A DNA stretch of 64,000 nucleotides. Source: Lolium rigidum. Taxonomy: Eukaryota; Streptophyta; Magnoliopsida; Poales; Poaceae. The translations under genes were made by a program, and so were the position numbers. Where the stretch lies: the NCBI RefSeq assembly GCF_022539505.1, contig NW_025899908.1, positions 1 through 64,000 of the forward strand, read 5' to 3'. The number at the start of each line of letters is the position of its first letter. Position 1 is the first letter of the stretch. Below are positions 32,396 through 45,029 of the stretch, one piece after another. The notes under the pieces were generated by a model that worked only from the letters and a program-made list of their open reading frames with translations, was not told where the DNA came from and ran no database searches.

Positions 32396-33183
32396 GCTGC
32401 TCGGCAACCTTCTCCCCCAGTTTTGGTTTCAGAGCTGATTGACCAGACTTCAGGGACTTGGAATTCAGAAAAGTTGCTACACCACTTTCTACCGATGGAT
32501 GTTGAGGTGATTCGGTCTATTCCTATTTGTACGGCACCCCAAGAGGATTTTTGGGCGTGGCAATTTGAGAAGACTGAACTGTTTACAGTGAGATCAGCAT
32601 ACAAGGTGTTAGTAAACACCAAGAAGATTCGAGAAGATTGGCTAATGGGGAGGCAATCAAGTTCTTCAAGCTCAACTGAGGAGAAATCATGGTGTAAATT
32701 GTGGAAAACTAAAGTGCCTAGCAAAATTCGAGTTTTCCTTTGGAGGTTAGCCCATCAATCAATACCTACGGGGTCAGTCAGGCATCACCGCAATATGGCT
32801 GTTACACCGGGATGTTGTTTCTGTCAGGCTACTAATGATAATTGGAGACACTCTTTGATAGAGTGTGCGATGGCACGAACTGTTTGGGTGCTGCTAGACG
32901 AAGAGCTGGCTGAGCACATCTCTATCAACCAATGCAACAATGCAAAAGAATGGATCTTTTTTCTGATAGTCTTTAACACATACATAGTTTGTGAAGACTA
33001 TAGTGACTCTTTGGGCGATCTGGTCAGCTAGGAGAAAAGCAATTCATGAAGAGATTTTCCAGAGCCCATTTTCTATCTTCAAGTTTATTGGAAAACTCAT
33101 TGATGAGCTAAATATATCTTATGTGTCAACTCGGGCTAGGACAGTGATTCACTCACCACGGCGAACTGCTCCGGTTTGGTTAC
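32396..33183 (+). pseudogene. LINE zf-RVT domain remnant
   Basis: The frame (open from 32228 to about 32985) encodes the linker and zinc-binding region found after plant LINE reverse transcriptases. Motifs are FTVRSAYKVL, LWKTKVPSKIRVFLWRLAHQ and then CCFCQATNDNWRHSLIECAM, whose Cys-x2-Cys and His-x4-Cys suit zinc binding. Near 32985 the frame shifts to one encoding VTLWAIWSARRKAIHEE, the usual continuation, so at least one frameshift is present. The text then runs to the LTR insertion at 33184. The first residues (32228-32395) are unrelated flanking DNA. Confidence 0.8.
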
Positions 33184-36100
33184 TGTAACACCCCGACTTT
33201 TGCCACCTTATTTGTTTATCCAGAATGCAAAAATCGGGGGGAACAAAAACTTTTTAAATTTTGCTTGTGCTGCCATGTGTTGGATTGAAATGTGGTCTGA
33301 CTTTGTTGATGAGTGTTGTTTGATGAATAGTGCTAGTGAAGTACCTCAACCCACATACTCTTATCTCAAGAAAAATACTCATGCTATGGCCACTCTTGTA
33401 TTACTTGAACCTCCTCTCTTCAAAAGTGTTTGAACTTTCTCGTAAAAAAAAAAAACAAAACCTCGTTTTGTCGTATGACTCTTAGTCTTAATTCAAAAGA
33501 TCTTGTCAAAAACCTTTTATTCTAAAACTCGCTATGGTCATCTCAGATCATAGTATCACAAAAAGGATTTCTAAAGTTGCTTTGTTTTGACAAGAAGTAT
33601 TTGCCTCATGACTTACCCTTACTTGGTGTGCCTTTAATTTTTTTAATTTTTTTTAAATAATAATAAAAGCTTTTATATGGAATTTTAATTTCCCAAAAAA
33701 ATAAAATGGGATGATCCATATTTTATTCCACTTCACCCATGGGTCACTCAGCCCTTTCTAAAACCCCGCTCTTGTTTTCAAACATTTCAAATGATATTTT
33801 TTTAAAACCAAATAAAGGCCTTAGACATCAAACTAAATTTAAGGCTATTTGATATGTGAACAAATATACATGGCATTGTAGTTGCCATTAATACATCTCT
33901 CAGATCCATCATTTAACATCACTACTTCGTTTGGTCATGATCTTGGTAGATAATCATTGTCCAACAAATAAATAATCTCCATTTGCATCTCTATCACCCC
34001 AAGATCGTTAAATTCTTCTCTTAAATCATTCTTGACCTCAACCTCCATTTTTGAAACATGAAGGTTCCCTCCAATTTCCTAAATCCATAAACCCCCATTT
34101 CTCCTCTTTTTGACTTCCAAAATATTTCTAGTTTTGCCAAACATTTTAAAAAAATATTTTCTCTTATAAAAATAGGAAATGTTACTGTTATGCTTATTCA
34201 TATCAATTCCATTCAAAAATATAATTTTATAAAATTATTTTATTTCCCATTTACCAAAACGCATGTAAATGGTCTATATTCCATTTCTTGCACTTTTCCG
34301 TATCAAATAGTTTTTTTTATAAAAACCTACTATGCACTATCATGCAAGTAGAGCATTTTTTTAACGCAAATTTTATCTTGCTCCTTTTCAAAAATTTCGA
34401 AATGCTATTTGAATAATTTTATCCAAATTTTGATAAATTCTCATAGTGATCAAGCCAATCCTTTTTAGTTCGAAAAATTAAATGATAACTCCAATTCAAG
34501 CACCACCAAAGCATCACCTTGACTACCCTATCTGATCCACTTAATCATGCAAGAGCCTAGGATCACGTTCAAATCTTTGCAAAGCAAAATTTGAGCATCT
34601 CATGGTCATCCACCCATCTCCTTTCACCATCTCTAATGAGTTAGGTTCAGCACATAGGATCTTCGCATCGATCGCTCCTGCACCTCCCTCTCTGTATTAG
34701 ACGACACAGCTGCTGCAGCTACAGTGCTACAGTGCCATCTTGGAGCTGTTTGGTTCTGGGGAAGAAGGAAGAGAGAAGAAAAGGAAGAGCCTCGTGCATG
34801 TCTATGACATGAGCATAAAGAAGACCTTGCTGCTGCCACCGCTTGTCCCTTCTCACCATAAACTGGACGAGCAGAGCAACCCATCACCACTCCATTACCC
34901 ACCGTAAATCCCCTAGCTAGCCCCGTCTCTCTCTTGCTGCCCTAGGTCACCGACGACATGCACCAAATAGGTATCAAGCGTTTCAGCCCAAGCCAGCACG
35001 CCACTAGCCTCCTCTCTCTGTCCCTGGTCGAACCCTAGCACGAGCCAGCCTTTGTCGTGTTCCTTCTGGCCGCGATCGACCCCGCTCTGGATGCTGATGC
35101 CCGTCGAACACCTGGCGTGCGCGCAGCGGAAACCTTCTCTCCGAGCCGGCCGGGCCTCCCCCGAGCAGTCCTCTCGTCTCTGACCTCGCCTCGCACCCCT
35201 CGACACTCAAGCGCAGCCCTGACTCCTGCCTTGTCCCTTTTCTGCTGGAGGCGTTCGCCGCACACGGCCACCCGTTGACACGCGCCACGTCGCAGCAGAA
35301 CGCAGGCCAACCCCCGACCGCGCCGCATGTCTCCCCACCCGCCTGCACATCACCCTTGCCTGGCACGCTCAACTGCTGAGGACGGCTGCCGGGCTCGAGC
35401 CGATCCTCCTCCTGCTCGAGAGCGTGGCCGCCCTAAACGACCTGTCGGTGTCGACCACGTCCCTGGGACGGACAGCATGTCCCCGCTCCTCCCTCCCTCT
35501 CCATGACTTCCTTAAGAGATGCCTAGCCCTCCAAACCCTCACACCTCTCCACACCCTTCCCCTCCTCTCTCAGAAAACCTGCTCCGTTTCTTCCCGGGGC
35601 GAAGCTGGGAACAAGCCGGAGTACGCCCGTCCGCCGCTGGTCGCAGACAAGGCTAACGCTCCACCCCGTCGTTGCTCTATGTTCCCTCTTCTTTTCTAAC
35701 CACTGGGAGCCCTGACGGCGTCTATCTTTCTCCCCAGGAACTCGCCCGAGGAAGCCGGCGACTAGCTTTGTCCCTCTCGTCGTCGTCCGCGACGTTCTTC
35801 TCGCGCTCGTCCGCGCAGACCCTCTGAAGCACGTCTGCATGTCCAAATCAACGAAGTCGAGCTGCCGCGCCGTGCTGCGTCGCCTCGCCGCCGCGTCTCC
35901 CTCGCCTCCGAGCATCCCCGCGGTGAGTCACTGCGCCGCCGTCGCCCTCTTCACCACGCGGAGCTCACCTCCGTCCTCGTCGACGTACGGGAAGCCGCGC
36001 CTGCATGCACGCCTCACCGACGGCTGGGAGACAGACCTGCACGCGCGCGACACCGCCGAGCCGTCCCTATCCGACGTCGCGCGATCGCCAGCCTCGCCGC

Positions 36101-39100
36101 ACGTCCGAGTCGACCAAGTCGAGCAGCAGCCCGGCCGTGTCGTCGTCCAGTATGCCGTTGCTCCCTCTCCGTGACTTCTCCCTTTTTGTCGCCTTGGTTC
36201 CTTATCGCTTTGACCTAATCCCGGCCTCATCCTTGCCCAGGAACTCGTCGAAAGGCCGCCGTCGTCGGGTTCCGTCCGCGCCGACGCCGTGCTCGTCTCC
36301 GTACAAGGCGCCGTACGGGAGGCCGTAGCTGCACTCACGCGTCGCCAGCCGAGTAGTCTCTAGCTCCGCCCAGTCTCCATGCCACCCCCACTCCTTCCTC
36401 GAGCCCCATGGTGAGCCGCCGTCGCCTCCCTGTCTCTGGCTCGCGGCAGCGCCGCCGTTCCTTGCTCGTCGCGAAGCAACGCGCCCAGGGCCGTTGTATC
36501 GTGATCTAACGGGTGCATGCCACCCAGCCCTTGCATGGCCTCAGGCAACCCATCTGGGCTGGCCCAGTACGGTGCTGTGTCGCCAGGTTTATTGGCCGGC
36601 ACGGACCTAACATTTCGGCCCTCTTCCCTATTACTTTTCTGAGAAATAAAGGACATGCAAATCAGTCTTAGTTTTTAAATCACCAAAAATTACTCTTACC
36701 TCCAGATAGCATGATTCAAATTCCTGCTTGTTGGTAAACAAAATCTTGATCACCTACGATTGCATGCATGGGATTTACTGCTATATTTTATTTACTGATA
36801 ATTATTCCTATGAAATGTTGCTGGTGTGATATTTAATTGTTTGTGAGAGTTGTGTACATCTTTTTGCAGTATGGTTAATTTTGCTTGATAGAACATATCA
36901 GTAGCTTGATTTTGGTATATCTTACGGTAGCAGAAGCTTCCTGGTTTTTGTGTTGCTTAGAAAGTTAGATATGGCCAGTAGGTCCTTGTTTGATTTTTAA
37001 ATTGAAAAATAAAAAGTTTTTGGCAACCAAATGAAGTCTCAGTGATTAGCATCACTATATTCTATTAGCGTGCCAGAGGGCATATTTTTCTGAACTCTAG
37101 ATTACTTATAGGATTTTTGTAAACAAAACAGAGCCCTTTTTAGTACAACAATTATAGAAATTATTTTATAGCTTAAAATTTAGTAAATCCAATTTTTTGT
37201 GAAACTATGTTTGAATATCTATCCAGGGGTATAGGTCTTGTTTTCTGTAATGTATTATTGGTCTGCTTGGTTTAAAAAGGAGTTTAATTGTTCCTAGTTT
37301 TCATAAAATGTTTAAAATTAATTTGTTTATGGTTTTGAACCAAAACCAATTTGGTTGAACTCTCTCAGACCGTACCTACCAGTAGGTATAATTGTTTCTC
37401 ACTAGTTTGGTACTGGGAGTTTTTTTTTACTAATTAATTTTGGTTCTAGGTATTATTGCCTCTAGGGAAATTGAGTTGTTTATATTTAAAAATGTTTTTA
37501 ATGAACCTTGGAACCAGACCCCTACTGGTGGCTTCCAAAGGTTATTAGCCACCTTTGATTTTGTAGATTACGATTTGTTGTGAGGCCGAGCCTTTTTAGT
37601 AAAATTACCATTTTTGCCCTAAGTGCTATTATTTGATGTGTTTAGTGTCTCGGATTTAGTGGTTGGCTGTTGTGTGTTGTTGTTGTGTGGTTTGATGTTA
37701 TGCCTAGAGATTGATTGCTTTCTCTTTTATTTTGCGACGTTAGAATGCGAACGCTATCGGAGAAGGAGAGGATCTTGGTGAGGAGTTCGAAGAGGAAGGA
37801 GCAGCAGATGGTTCATGAAGATGAAGTCTAGGGACAAATAGCCAACCAAGGCAAGCCACCTCTTGATGCATCTCTGGTCCTATATATATTCTTGCTCTTG
37901 CATTATGACAGGTTTTATAAAGTGCATGTATTTTATTTATTTTGTCGGTGGTTAGTGCCACCCGAACTTTTATTAATCCACCCTTAGGGTGCAGCCCTCG
38001 TTGGTACCTACTGATCACACCTCTATTAGTGATATGGTGCTCACCACCTTATCACCCTTGTCGCCTCTTTTTAAAAGAGAAATGGGACTATAGGTCGGGA
38101 GCCCTTTTGAAAAAGGTTTGTGAAAAAGTTTTCAAGAAAGGAAATTCTTCAAAAACCTTGGAATGGGGTAGCCCTGCCCAAGTGTGGTTTTATGAAAGAC
38201 AAAAAGGTTTATGAAAGATATTGCTGGAGGCAAAGGGAGATGAAAAGTTGTTTTCGAAAAACCTTGGTGACCATAGTACGAAACCGGACCTAGCCAGTAC
38301 AACCACATTACCCTTTAGTGGGACGGGGCGTAGCGTAGTAGTTTGTCTCGCCTTAGTTTGGGTCCTGCAAGTGTAGTGGCAGTCCGACCATGGACGCTTC
38401 GACCGGGGTTCTTCCCATGAGAAGGGACGCAACCCATTTGCCTGTTTAGGTACGCGGGGTACAACTTATGAGCTCCCATTGAAAGATGCCTAAGTGGTTG
38501 GATGGCATTCCGGAGGGTCGGGTGTCGGGGACTTTGCAACTCCCGGGTAAACGGCATTCCGGACTCGGTGTTGGGAGGTACAACTCATTCGGCATGTCTT
38601 AGGCTAAGGCGAGCAAGCGAAAAACTACGATCGGTTATCCGAGCCTCGCGTTTTGACGCTTGGTGAACCAGGGATGATCCCGGCGGATTTATCGGATCTT
38701 GTGGGGAAAGTGTACAACCTCTGCAGAGTGTAAATCTATTCGAATAGCCGTGTCCGCGGTTATGGACATGGGAATGGCGGTACGTGGCATTAGAGGAAAG
38801 TTTTGGTTTATAAAAGTGTTTTCTCAAAAATGTTTTGGGAAAATGATGCCAGTGGGACTGGTGGAAATGTACCTGGGAGGTACGGTGGAAAGTTGGAAAA
38901 GTTGTTTTGGCCATATGAGATGGCCGGAAAGGAAAGTGGGTCACCCTTACCTATTAGTCTTCAAAAGAAAACTTGTTTGTAAAAAAGGTTTTCAACAAAG
39001 AAATAGAGATGTCATACTCTCGAGAGAAACTATCTCTCGCTCCTTGTAACCCTAGAATAGTGCCTGATCCTTGCTACTGCCAAATATGCATATCCTTTAC

Positions 39101-39506
39101 TTCTCTCTAAGGTGGTTTGCGAGTACAATTCATAATGTACTTATGGCTTTGTCCCTGGCTATTTACTTGGCCAGACTTGGTGGAATCCGACTGATGAAGA
39201 AGGAGTCGACGACGTCTATGCGAGCTAGGAACGTCTTCCCAGTCAGTTGCCTGTAGGGTTATGGCATGACTTGGGCCTTGCAAACGCTTTCGTCTGAAGT
39301 AGTTCCGCTGTGTGGTTGATGATCTCCTGCCATTATGACTCTTATGTAAGTATTTGGTCTTGCGACCATTGTAATCCTTTTATTTTGTACTGTAATGGAT
39401 GTTGTATTTGACACCAGTTCGGTTATGCTTTCACGACACACTGATCATGGGATCGTGAATGTGTATGCATAACGGGTGTTTCGGACAGCTAGTCCGGGGC
39501 CCCACA
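33184..39506 (+). mobile_element. 6.3-kb solo LTR-like insertion (LARD-like gypsy)
   Basis: The insert begins TGTAACACCCC and ends GGGGCCCCACA, complementary TG...CA ends. It is flanked by perfect 5-bp direct repeats GTTAC (33179-33183 and 39507-39511). The start motif TGTAACACCCC was not seen again inside, and no primer-binding site, polypurine tract, gag or pol was found. A single very long LTR left by recombination is therefore the simplest reading. Its right third matches the LTR ending at 3594. A GC-rich island at 34900-36500 has many overlapping short frames but no protein domain and probably corresponds to the LTR promoter region. At 6323 bp it is longer than most known LTRs, so an internal duplication or nested insertion is possible. 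Confidence 0.75.
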
Positions 39507-39511
39507 GTTAC

Positions 39512-39864
39512 CTCCTCCGGATGATCGTATGAAGATAAATGTAGATGCTGCAGTTGCGCGAAGCAATGACCGAGGGGTGGTAGCGGCAATACGTAGGAAT
39601 TATCTTGGAATGTATATGGGTGCTTCAGCCCTTGGGAAGTAATAGACGCAATTAAGATACAATGTAGGCCAAGGTTTAGCTCAGTTCTGAGAGAAATAAA
39701 GCACCAGTGAGTCTATGGTTGATATTAGTTTTGTCCATGAGAATAGAGTGTCTAATGTACATGCACATTCCCTAGCTCGCAGCTCTTTAGATTTGTATCA
39801 AGGTCGCCGTTTGTGGCTTCTGGACTCACCTGATCCAAATCTCGTTCCTTTGAACATTGGTTAA
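39512..39864 (+). pseudogene. LINE RNase H domain remnant
   Basis: Directly after the second GTTAC, the reading frame continues that of the zf-RVT part, with one copy of GTTAC counted. It encodes PPPDDRMKINVDAAVA, the first conserved strand of plant RNase H (RVT_3-type) domains, with its catalytic Asp. It then runs into stops near 39640. A later frame gives FVHENRVSNVHAHSLARSSL, the usual end of this domain, followed by a stop, a short 3' UTR and the A-run. Stops and shifts make it nonfunctional. Confidence 0.75.
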
Positions 39865-39902
39865 TAAAGAGAGTTGTGTTACCTCAAAAAAAATCATTCA
39901 TT

Positions 39903-40779
39903 TGATTCAATGCCGTTTGGTAGAACACATCCCTTGTAGCTCGGGCAACATTTGTGGTTTCTGCACAAACATGGAACTAGCTTTATTGTGATTCCAACAC
40001 TAACTAATCTTTAGCACCACCAATTTGAGATTGGTGGTGAACTGGTGATGGTATGGTAAGTCACCCTCTCTTGTATGTTAGCCTCCCTAAGTTTAAGAAA
40101 TCAACTCACGGTCCAACTATTATGTTGCAAGCATATATGTATTCCAACTATTCGGGGTTGGAGGCGCTGGAGGTTGGGTGCGAAGATTTTCGGTAGGGGC
40201 CTTTGGGCCAGCCGCAAAGAAGAGCTACCAGCGGCAGTCGTGGGGCCAAGAAGTTCCTGGAGGTGAGGTGGAGGTCAAGTTTCCAACGACGGCGGCCCTC
40301 CAGTTGCGCGACGAGGCCCGGTGCCCTACGGAGACAGCATCCCTCGGTAGTGACAGTGCCAACATGTTCATTGTAGGTAGAGATGAAAGGAGGTGCCTCA
40401 TGTGTGGTTTGGTAATTAATGTGAATATATAGTCTAATGATTTCATTGAGTTATTTTTGTTGGGTTTTTTATAAGATGTGTTGCATTTAAGGTTGGATGT
40501 CACGAAGATAAACATATACAACTTGAGGGGGGTGGTCGCTATTTTGTAGCTCAAGGGAACAATCAAGGCTAAGTTTGTCTTCGTTAGGTTTTTCCTAGTT
40601 TTTCGGTCGCTGTGAGATGGGTCGTAGGTTGGCAGACGTACTATTAAAAGGGGTTCTCGTGAAAAACTACCAAGCTTTTGGAAAACTCTATCATCATATG
40701 GAATATAAAATACAAAGGTAATTATATTTCCCCATTAATGTAATGATACTAATTATGTATATAAATATAGTCATGTCAA
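39903..40779. other. Intergenic, no gene seen
   Basis: Host sequence after the LINE insertion. A GC-richer piece at 40150-40390 has short frames on both strands but no domain. Confidence 0.4.
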
Positions 40780-41774
40780 AACTACTAGGAATTTTTAAGC
40801 CGCTTTTTGGTTCAAATAAAATTCAAATGTGTTTTGGCAGATTCAATTTCTAAGCTATTTTTCGTATATGGCAAGTTTGGTTTGTATGATTGAAAAACAT
40901 ACATTAACCTATGGTCTAATGAATATGCAATTCAAAAGTAGAATTTCCCTTTGGTTCAAATGACAGCCATAATATGCTCCTAATTGTAAAGAAAGTTCTT
41001 GCATATTTCTTGCAAGGCAACCAAACAACTTGCAATGCACATTCATATGTTTTCGTTTCCTATAGGATTGAATATGCAATTTTGCAAAAAAGAAATAGAT
41101 GATTCAAATTATTTGGATATATTTTGCTGTATATTATTCTATTGGTTAGTCATATTAGAAATTGTAGAAATTTTCCTATGGTGTACTTGGTATGTAATTC
41201 CAAATTAAAATCCCTATTGAGTCCACCTTATGGAATTTCTTATGAGATTTTAAAAATATCTATGGTGTGATACTTTTACTAGCTAATGTCAAAATTAACA
41301 TATGATTGGGAGTACTCCTTGTGTTCTTTCTTACAAGATGTATTAGCTTTTTTAAAAGCCAACCTGACTATCTTTGATCTAGTTCTGAGAAAAACTACCT
41401 TCATCTGAAATACTAAAAATAAGTAAAATATGAAAATGTACTTTAAAGGATACTTATTATGTATCGAAATGTCTATATTTTCCCAAAAACCTAGTTAAAG
41501 ATAGTCCTGTCACAACCACTAAAAAAATATGTTTTCTATGCCCTCTTTGATTCAAATAAAATGCAAAGGAGTTTGGGAGGATTCATTTTCGAAGTTATTT
41601 TTCCTATGCGACAAGTTTGATTTGCCAGACTAGAAATCCTAGCTTTTTTCTATAGTTCGGTGAGTATGTAGTTCTAAAGGAGATTTTCCCTTAGATCTGA
41701 ACTCAAGGAAAATTTTCTCTATTCCTATGGCAACCATAATAACCATGCTTATTTCTTGCGAGGAACCAAGCGCA

Positions 41775-43121
41775 CACTACTAGGAAAATCCTTATAGTTA
41801 GGAATGTATTCTGTGGCGCACCAAATAGCCATGCCTCAGGAAAAAAAATTGTGACGCACCCATGCATGTGCGCCATTAAATTTGGAATTTATGTGGCGCA
41901 CCAACTTTCCATGCGCCACAGAATTTGACATTTATGCGGCGCACCTACTCTCCATGCCCTATAAAAATCTGGTGGGGCCCGCGGTCAATTACTTGGTTAA
42001 CCAATTCCGAGTATTTCCGTGGCGCATGGAACTGGATGCGCCATAGAAGTGTCGGCTTTCTGTGACGCACGTGGCCAAATGCGCCACAGGGGCCAAATGC
42101 GCCACAGAAAGAAGCATTTTTGTGGCGCATGGAGCTACATGTGCCACAAAAGTTTTTTTAACCGCCCACGCGACACCCTCCCCACTCGTGGATCGCCTTT
42201 TTAGTGTTTCAAAAATCACAGGAAAATATAAAAATTTAAAATAATCCTTTGAAGTGTACTTGGTATACTTGTAGAGAAAATTGAAAAATGAATTTCGATG
42301 TATTTTGCAAAAAAAAATCATGAAATCTTCTAATGGCTTTTTCTGATTGCATACGAAATTGAAAAAATAAGCATAATATATCAAAATGACCAGGAGAAAA
42401 TTCTACATCCGAATTGCATGCCGGAGGCGGTTCTGAAATTTACATAATCGGTAAATTCAAAAATAGTAAACGTTACGGCAAAGTTAAGATTTTTTCCTGC
42501 AAATTCGGAAAAAAATTATGTGTCGCACCATATGCACATACCCCACGGAATTGTTAGGCCGAAATTTGAAATCCGGCATCGGCCTTCTCCCTCTCTCTTT
42601 TCTCCTCCTCCCTCCTCCTCTCCTCCACTTCAATTTCCCCTTCTTCTCATTCCTTCTTCTCCCTACACCCGGCGACTACCTCCACCACCCAACCTCCTCC
42701 TCCGGCGACCACCTCCTTCTCCTCCTCCGGTGACCCCCCTCCTCCCCCACCTCCGGCAACCCCCTCGGGCCGACCTCCTCCTCCTCCTCCTACCCTCCGG
42801 CTGGCCTCCTCCTCCACCCATCCCACCCACCTACCCCGGCGGCCTTCGGCAAATTTCAAAAAAATCCAGCAAAATTTAGGCGGCCCCAGATCTAGATCTG
42901 ACCGCTATTTTTTAAAAATTCAGAAAAAAAATGCTGGGTGCACCACGGAAAACTTTCTGTGGCGCATGCCTGCCTGGTGCACCACAGAAGTTTGAAAATT
43001 TTGTGGCGCATGTAGATATGCGCCACAGAAAAAATTTAGTGACGTAACTTATGTGGCGCACGGAATATGCGTCATATAAACAAAAAAACGTGCGCCACAA
43101 ATGAGGGTTTTCCTAGTCGTG
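41775..43121. mobile_element. Nonautonomous CACTA element, 1.35 kb
   Basis: The left end CACTACTAGGAAAATCC and the right end GGGTTTTCCTAGTCGTG are inverted repeats with two mismatches. The 3-bp target duplication GCA lies at 41772-41774 and 43122-43124, as for CACTA elements. Subterminal zones carry many copies of GTGGCGCA and its complement TGCGCCAC in both orientations, the expected transposase-binding repeats. There is no transposase gene. The centre (42570-42850) is a long pyrimidine-rich, CTCC-repeat tract that may be captured or expanded low-complexity DNA; frames through it are proline- or glycine-rich and not credible genes. Confidence 0.92.
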
Positions 43122-44594
43122 GCAGCTTGAACTACACATTCATGTATTTTTATTTCCTATAGATTGATTATGTAATTTCATAGAATTTTTTTGTAGGATT
43201 CATATCTTTTGGATACATTTCCCTACATAATTCCTTTGGTTTGTCGGATTAGAAATCATTGAAATTTCTCTATGGTGTACTTGGTCTGCGATTCCAAAAG
43301 AAAATTTCAACTGGGTCCATCTTATGAGATTCCCCTTCAATTTTTCTTTTTGTATATGAGAATTTTTATCAATTCCATTCCTTTCATCGACAACTATGTC
43401 TTACATCTAATCCACCAGAAGAATTTCCATGTTTTCTCGGCGGGGCAACTAAGAGACATCCATTTAACTTTTGTGTGTTTTAGATCAGTATAAGATTCAA
43501 TATACCACCCGGTCCAATTTCTATGGTTTTCGTATTCCTAAGGTTAAAAACCTTCAAAGCAAACCTTCATGGTACACCTTTTGGAGAGAGACATAATCGT
43601 TAGCCTAACACATCCTAGTCTCCTAGCATGCCTAACTCGTCATCAAATTCATGCAACTAACCAATACCCTTCTTGCAAAAGAATACTCCCTTCAAGAAAA
43701 TAAAGCGCATAAAATTAGTAAAAAAATCAGATGACATCTAAGTTTGACTAATGTTACAAAAAAGATATAAACATCTATGATACTAAATCATTATCAGTTG
43801 ATGCACCATAAAATATGTATTGTTGCAATATATCTATTTAATATTATAGATGTAAACATATTTTCCTCCATATATTGAATTCAAAAATAGTTTTGGGTGA
43901 TTCAATTTCAAAGTTATTTTTCTGATGTGACAAGTTTGGTTTGTCGGACTGGAAACCCTAGATTTTATCTGTGGTTTGGTGAGCATGCAATTGTAAAGAA
44001 GAATTTCCCTCAGATATAAACCCATGTAAATTTTCCTTCGAAGGATTTCGTGTGAGACAACGAACAACTTGGACTACACATTCATCTGTTTTGTTTCCTA
44101 TAGGATGGAATAGTAATTTAATAGAAAAATTAAAGGATCCGTATACTTTGGATATTTTTCCAATGTATAACTCATTTGGTTCGTCGGATTAGAAATTATT
44201 GAAATTTCTCTATGTTGTACTTGGTATGCGCGATTCCATATGAAAATTTCCATTGAGTTCATCTTATGATATTCCCTTCGATTTTCCTTTCTTGTGTATG
44301 GGAACTTTTGTTGATCCAGTTCTATTCATCGACAACTGTGGCATACATCTAATCCACCAGTAGAATTTATGTGTTTTCTCGACGGTGCAACTAAGAGACA
44401 TCCATTTAAGTTTTGTATATTTTCAATTACTACAAGATTCAACATACCATCTAATCCAGATTCTATGGTTTTCCTATTCGTAAGGTGAAAAACCTGCAAA
44501 CCAAAGAGACCCTAAGAAAGGGTGTATTAAACTTTGGTGTAGAGACATAATTGTTGGCCTAACACATCCTAGGCTCCTAGCATGCCTAACTCGT

Positions 44595-44983
44595 TGACAT
44601 AGGCATCCCCAATGGGCTTGCCAAAGATGGTACCCGGGATTTACTAAAGGCCCAGGACTCGAAGAATAAGAAGACTCGGAAGCCCATTTAGCGTTAAGGA
44701 AAGATAGTTTGTATTAGGAAAGATAGAGATTTGTAATATTACGGGTTGAGTACGAAACCTTCCCGAACTCTGTAACTTGTGTATTACGAAATCCTCGGCT
44801 CCACCCTCTATATAAGGGGGAGTCGAGGGACGAAGCAAGGATCGAATCTACTGTCAACACAACCCTAGTTTTCATAATCGTCGAGTACTTTTTCGGCTGA
44901 AACCTTCAAGATCTACTTGCCCTCTACTTCTAGCAAAACCCTAGTCTACAATCTGTAGGCATTGACAAGTTAATCCTTTGTCA
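44595..44983 (+). repeat. 5' LTR of the Tat element (389 bp)
   Basis: It starts TGACATAGGC and ends CCTTTGTCA; TGACA/TGTCA are inverted ends. CTATATAAGG at about 44808 is the TATA box, followed by an R/U5-like stretch with CAAGGATCGAATC. The end is set by the adjacent TTGGCGCCGTCTGTGGG leader motif. Confidence 0.9.
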
Positions 44984-44984
44984 A

Positions 44985-45002
44985 TTGGCGCCGTCTGTGG
45001 GA
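44985..45002 (+). other. Primer-binding-side motif
   Basis: TTGGCGCCGTCTGTGGGA directly follows the 5' LTR (44984 is an extra A). This is the conserved primer-binding region of this gypsy group; the priming tRNA was not worked out. Confidence 0.75.
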
Positions 45003-45029
45003 ACTAGAGGTTGCAAGGAGCTGATCTCG

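Larger units (their letters stand above)
32396..39893 (+). mobile_element. 5'-truncated L1-type LINE with C-terminal RNase H, split by an LTR insertion
   Basis: The 3' end is a short A-run (39886-39893) after the last coding remnant. Flanking 9-bp direct repeats TCATTCATT lie at 32387-32395 and 39894-39902, as produced by target-primed reverse transcription. The element starts inside the region after the reverse-transcriptase core, so endonuclease and RT are missing: a typical dead-on-arrival truncated copy. It carries a zf-RVT domain and then an RNase H domain, the layout of plant L1 elements that acquired an RNase H. The host DNA on both sides contains the same kind of 'CTTTGATTCA' element sequence. 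A 6.3-kb LTR-like insertion separates the two coding parts. Confidence 0.8.

Noticed and set aside
34900..36660. Many overlapping frames (up to 136 codons) in the solo LTR
   Set aside because: No single frame is favoured and no domain is visible; kept only as an unexplained GC-rich island in the findings.
42518..42879. Proline-rich frames of 71-119 codons
   Set aside because: They are translation of the CTCC-rich tract at the centre of the CACTA element.
44985..45029. Using the upstream open codons as the gag start
   Set aside because: The frame is open there but begins with TTG within the primer-binding motif; the first ATG is at 45030.
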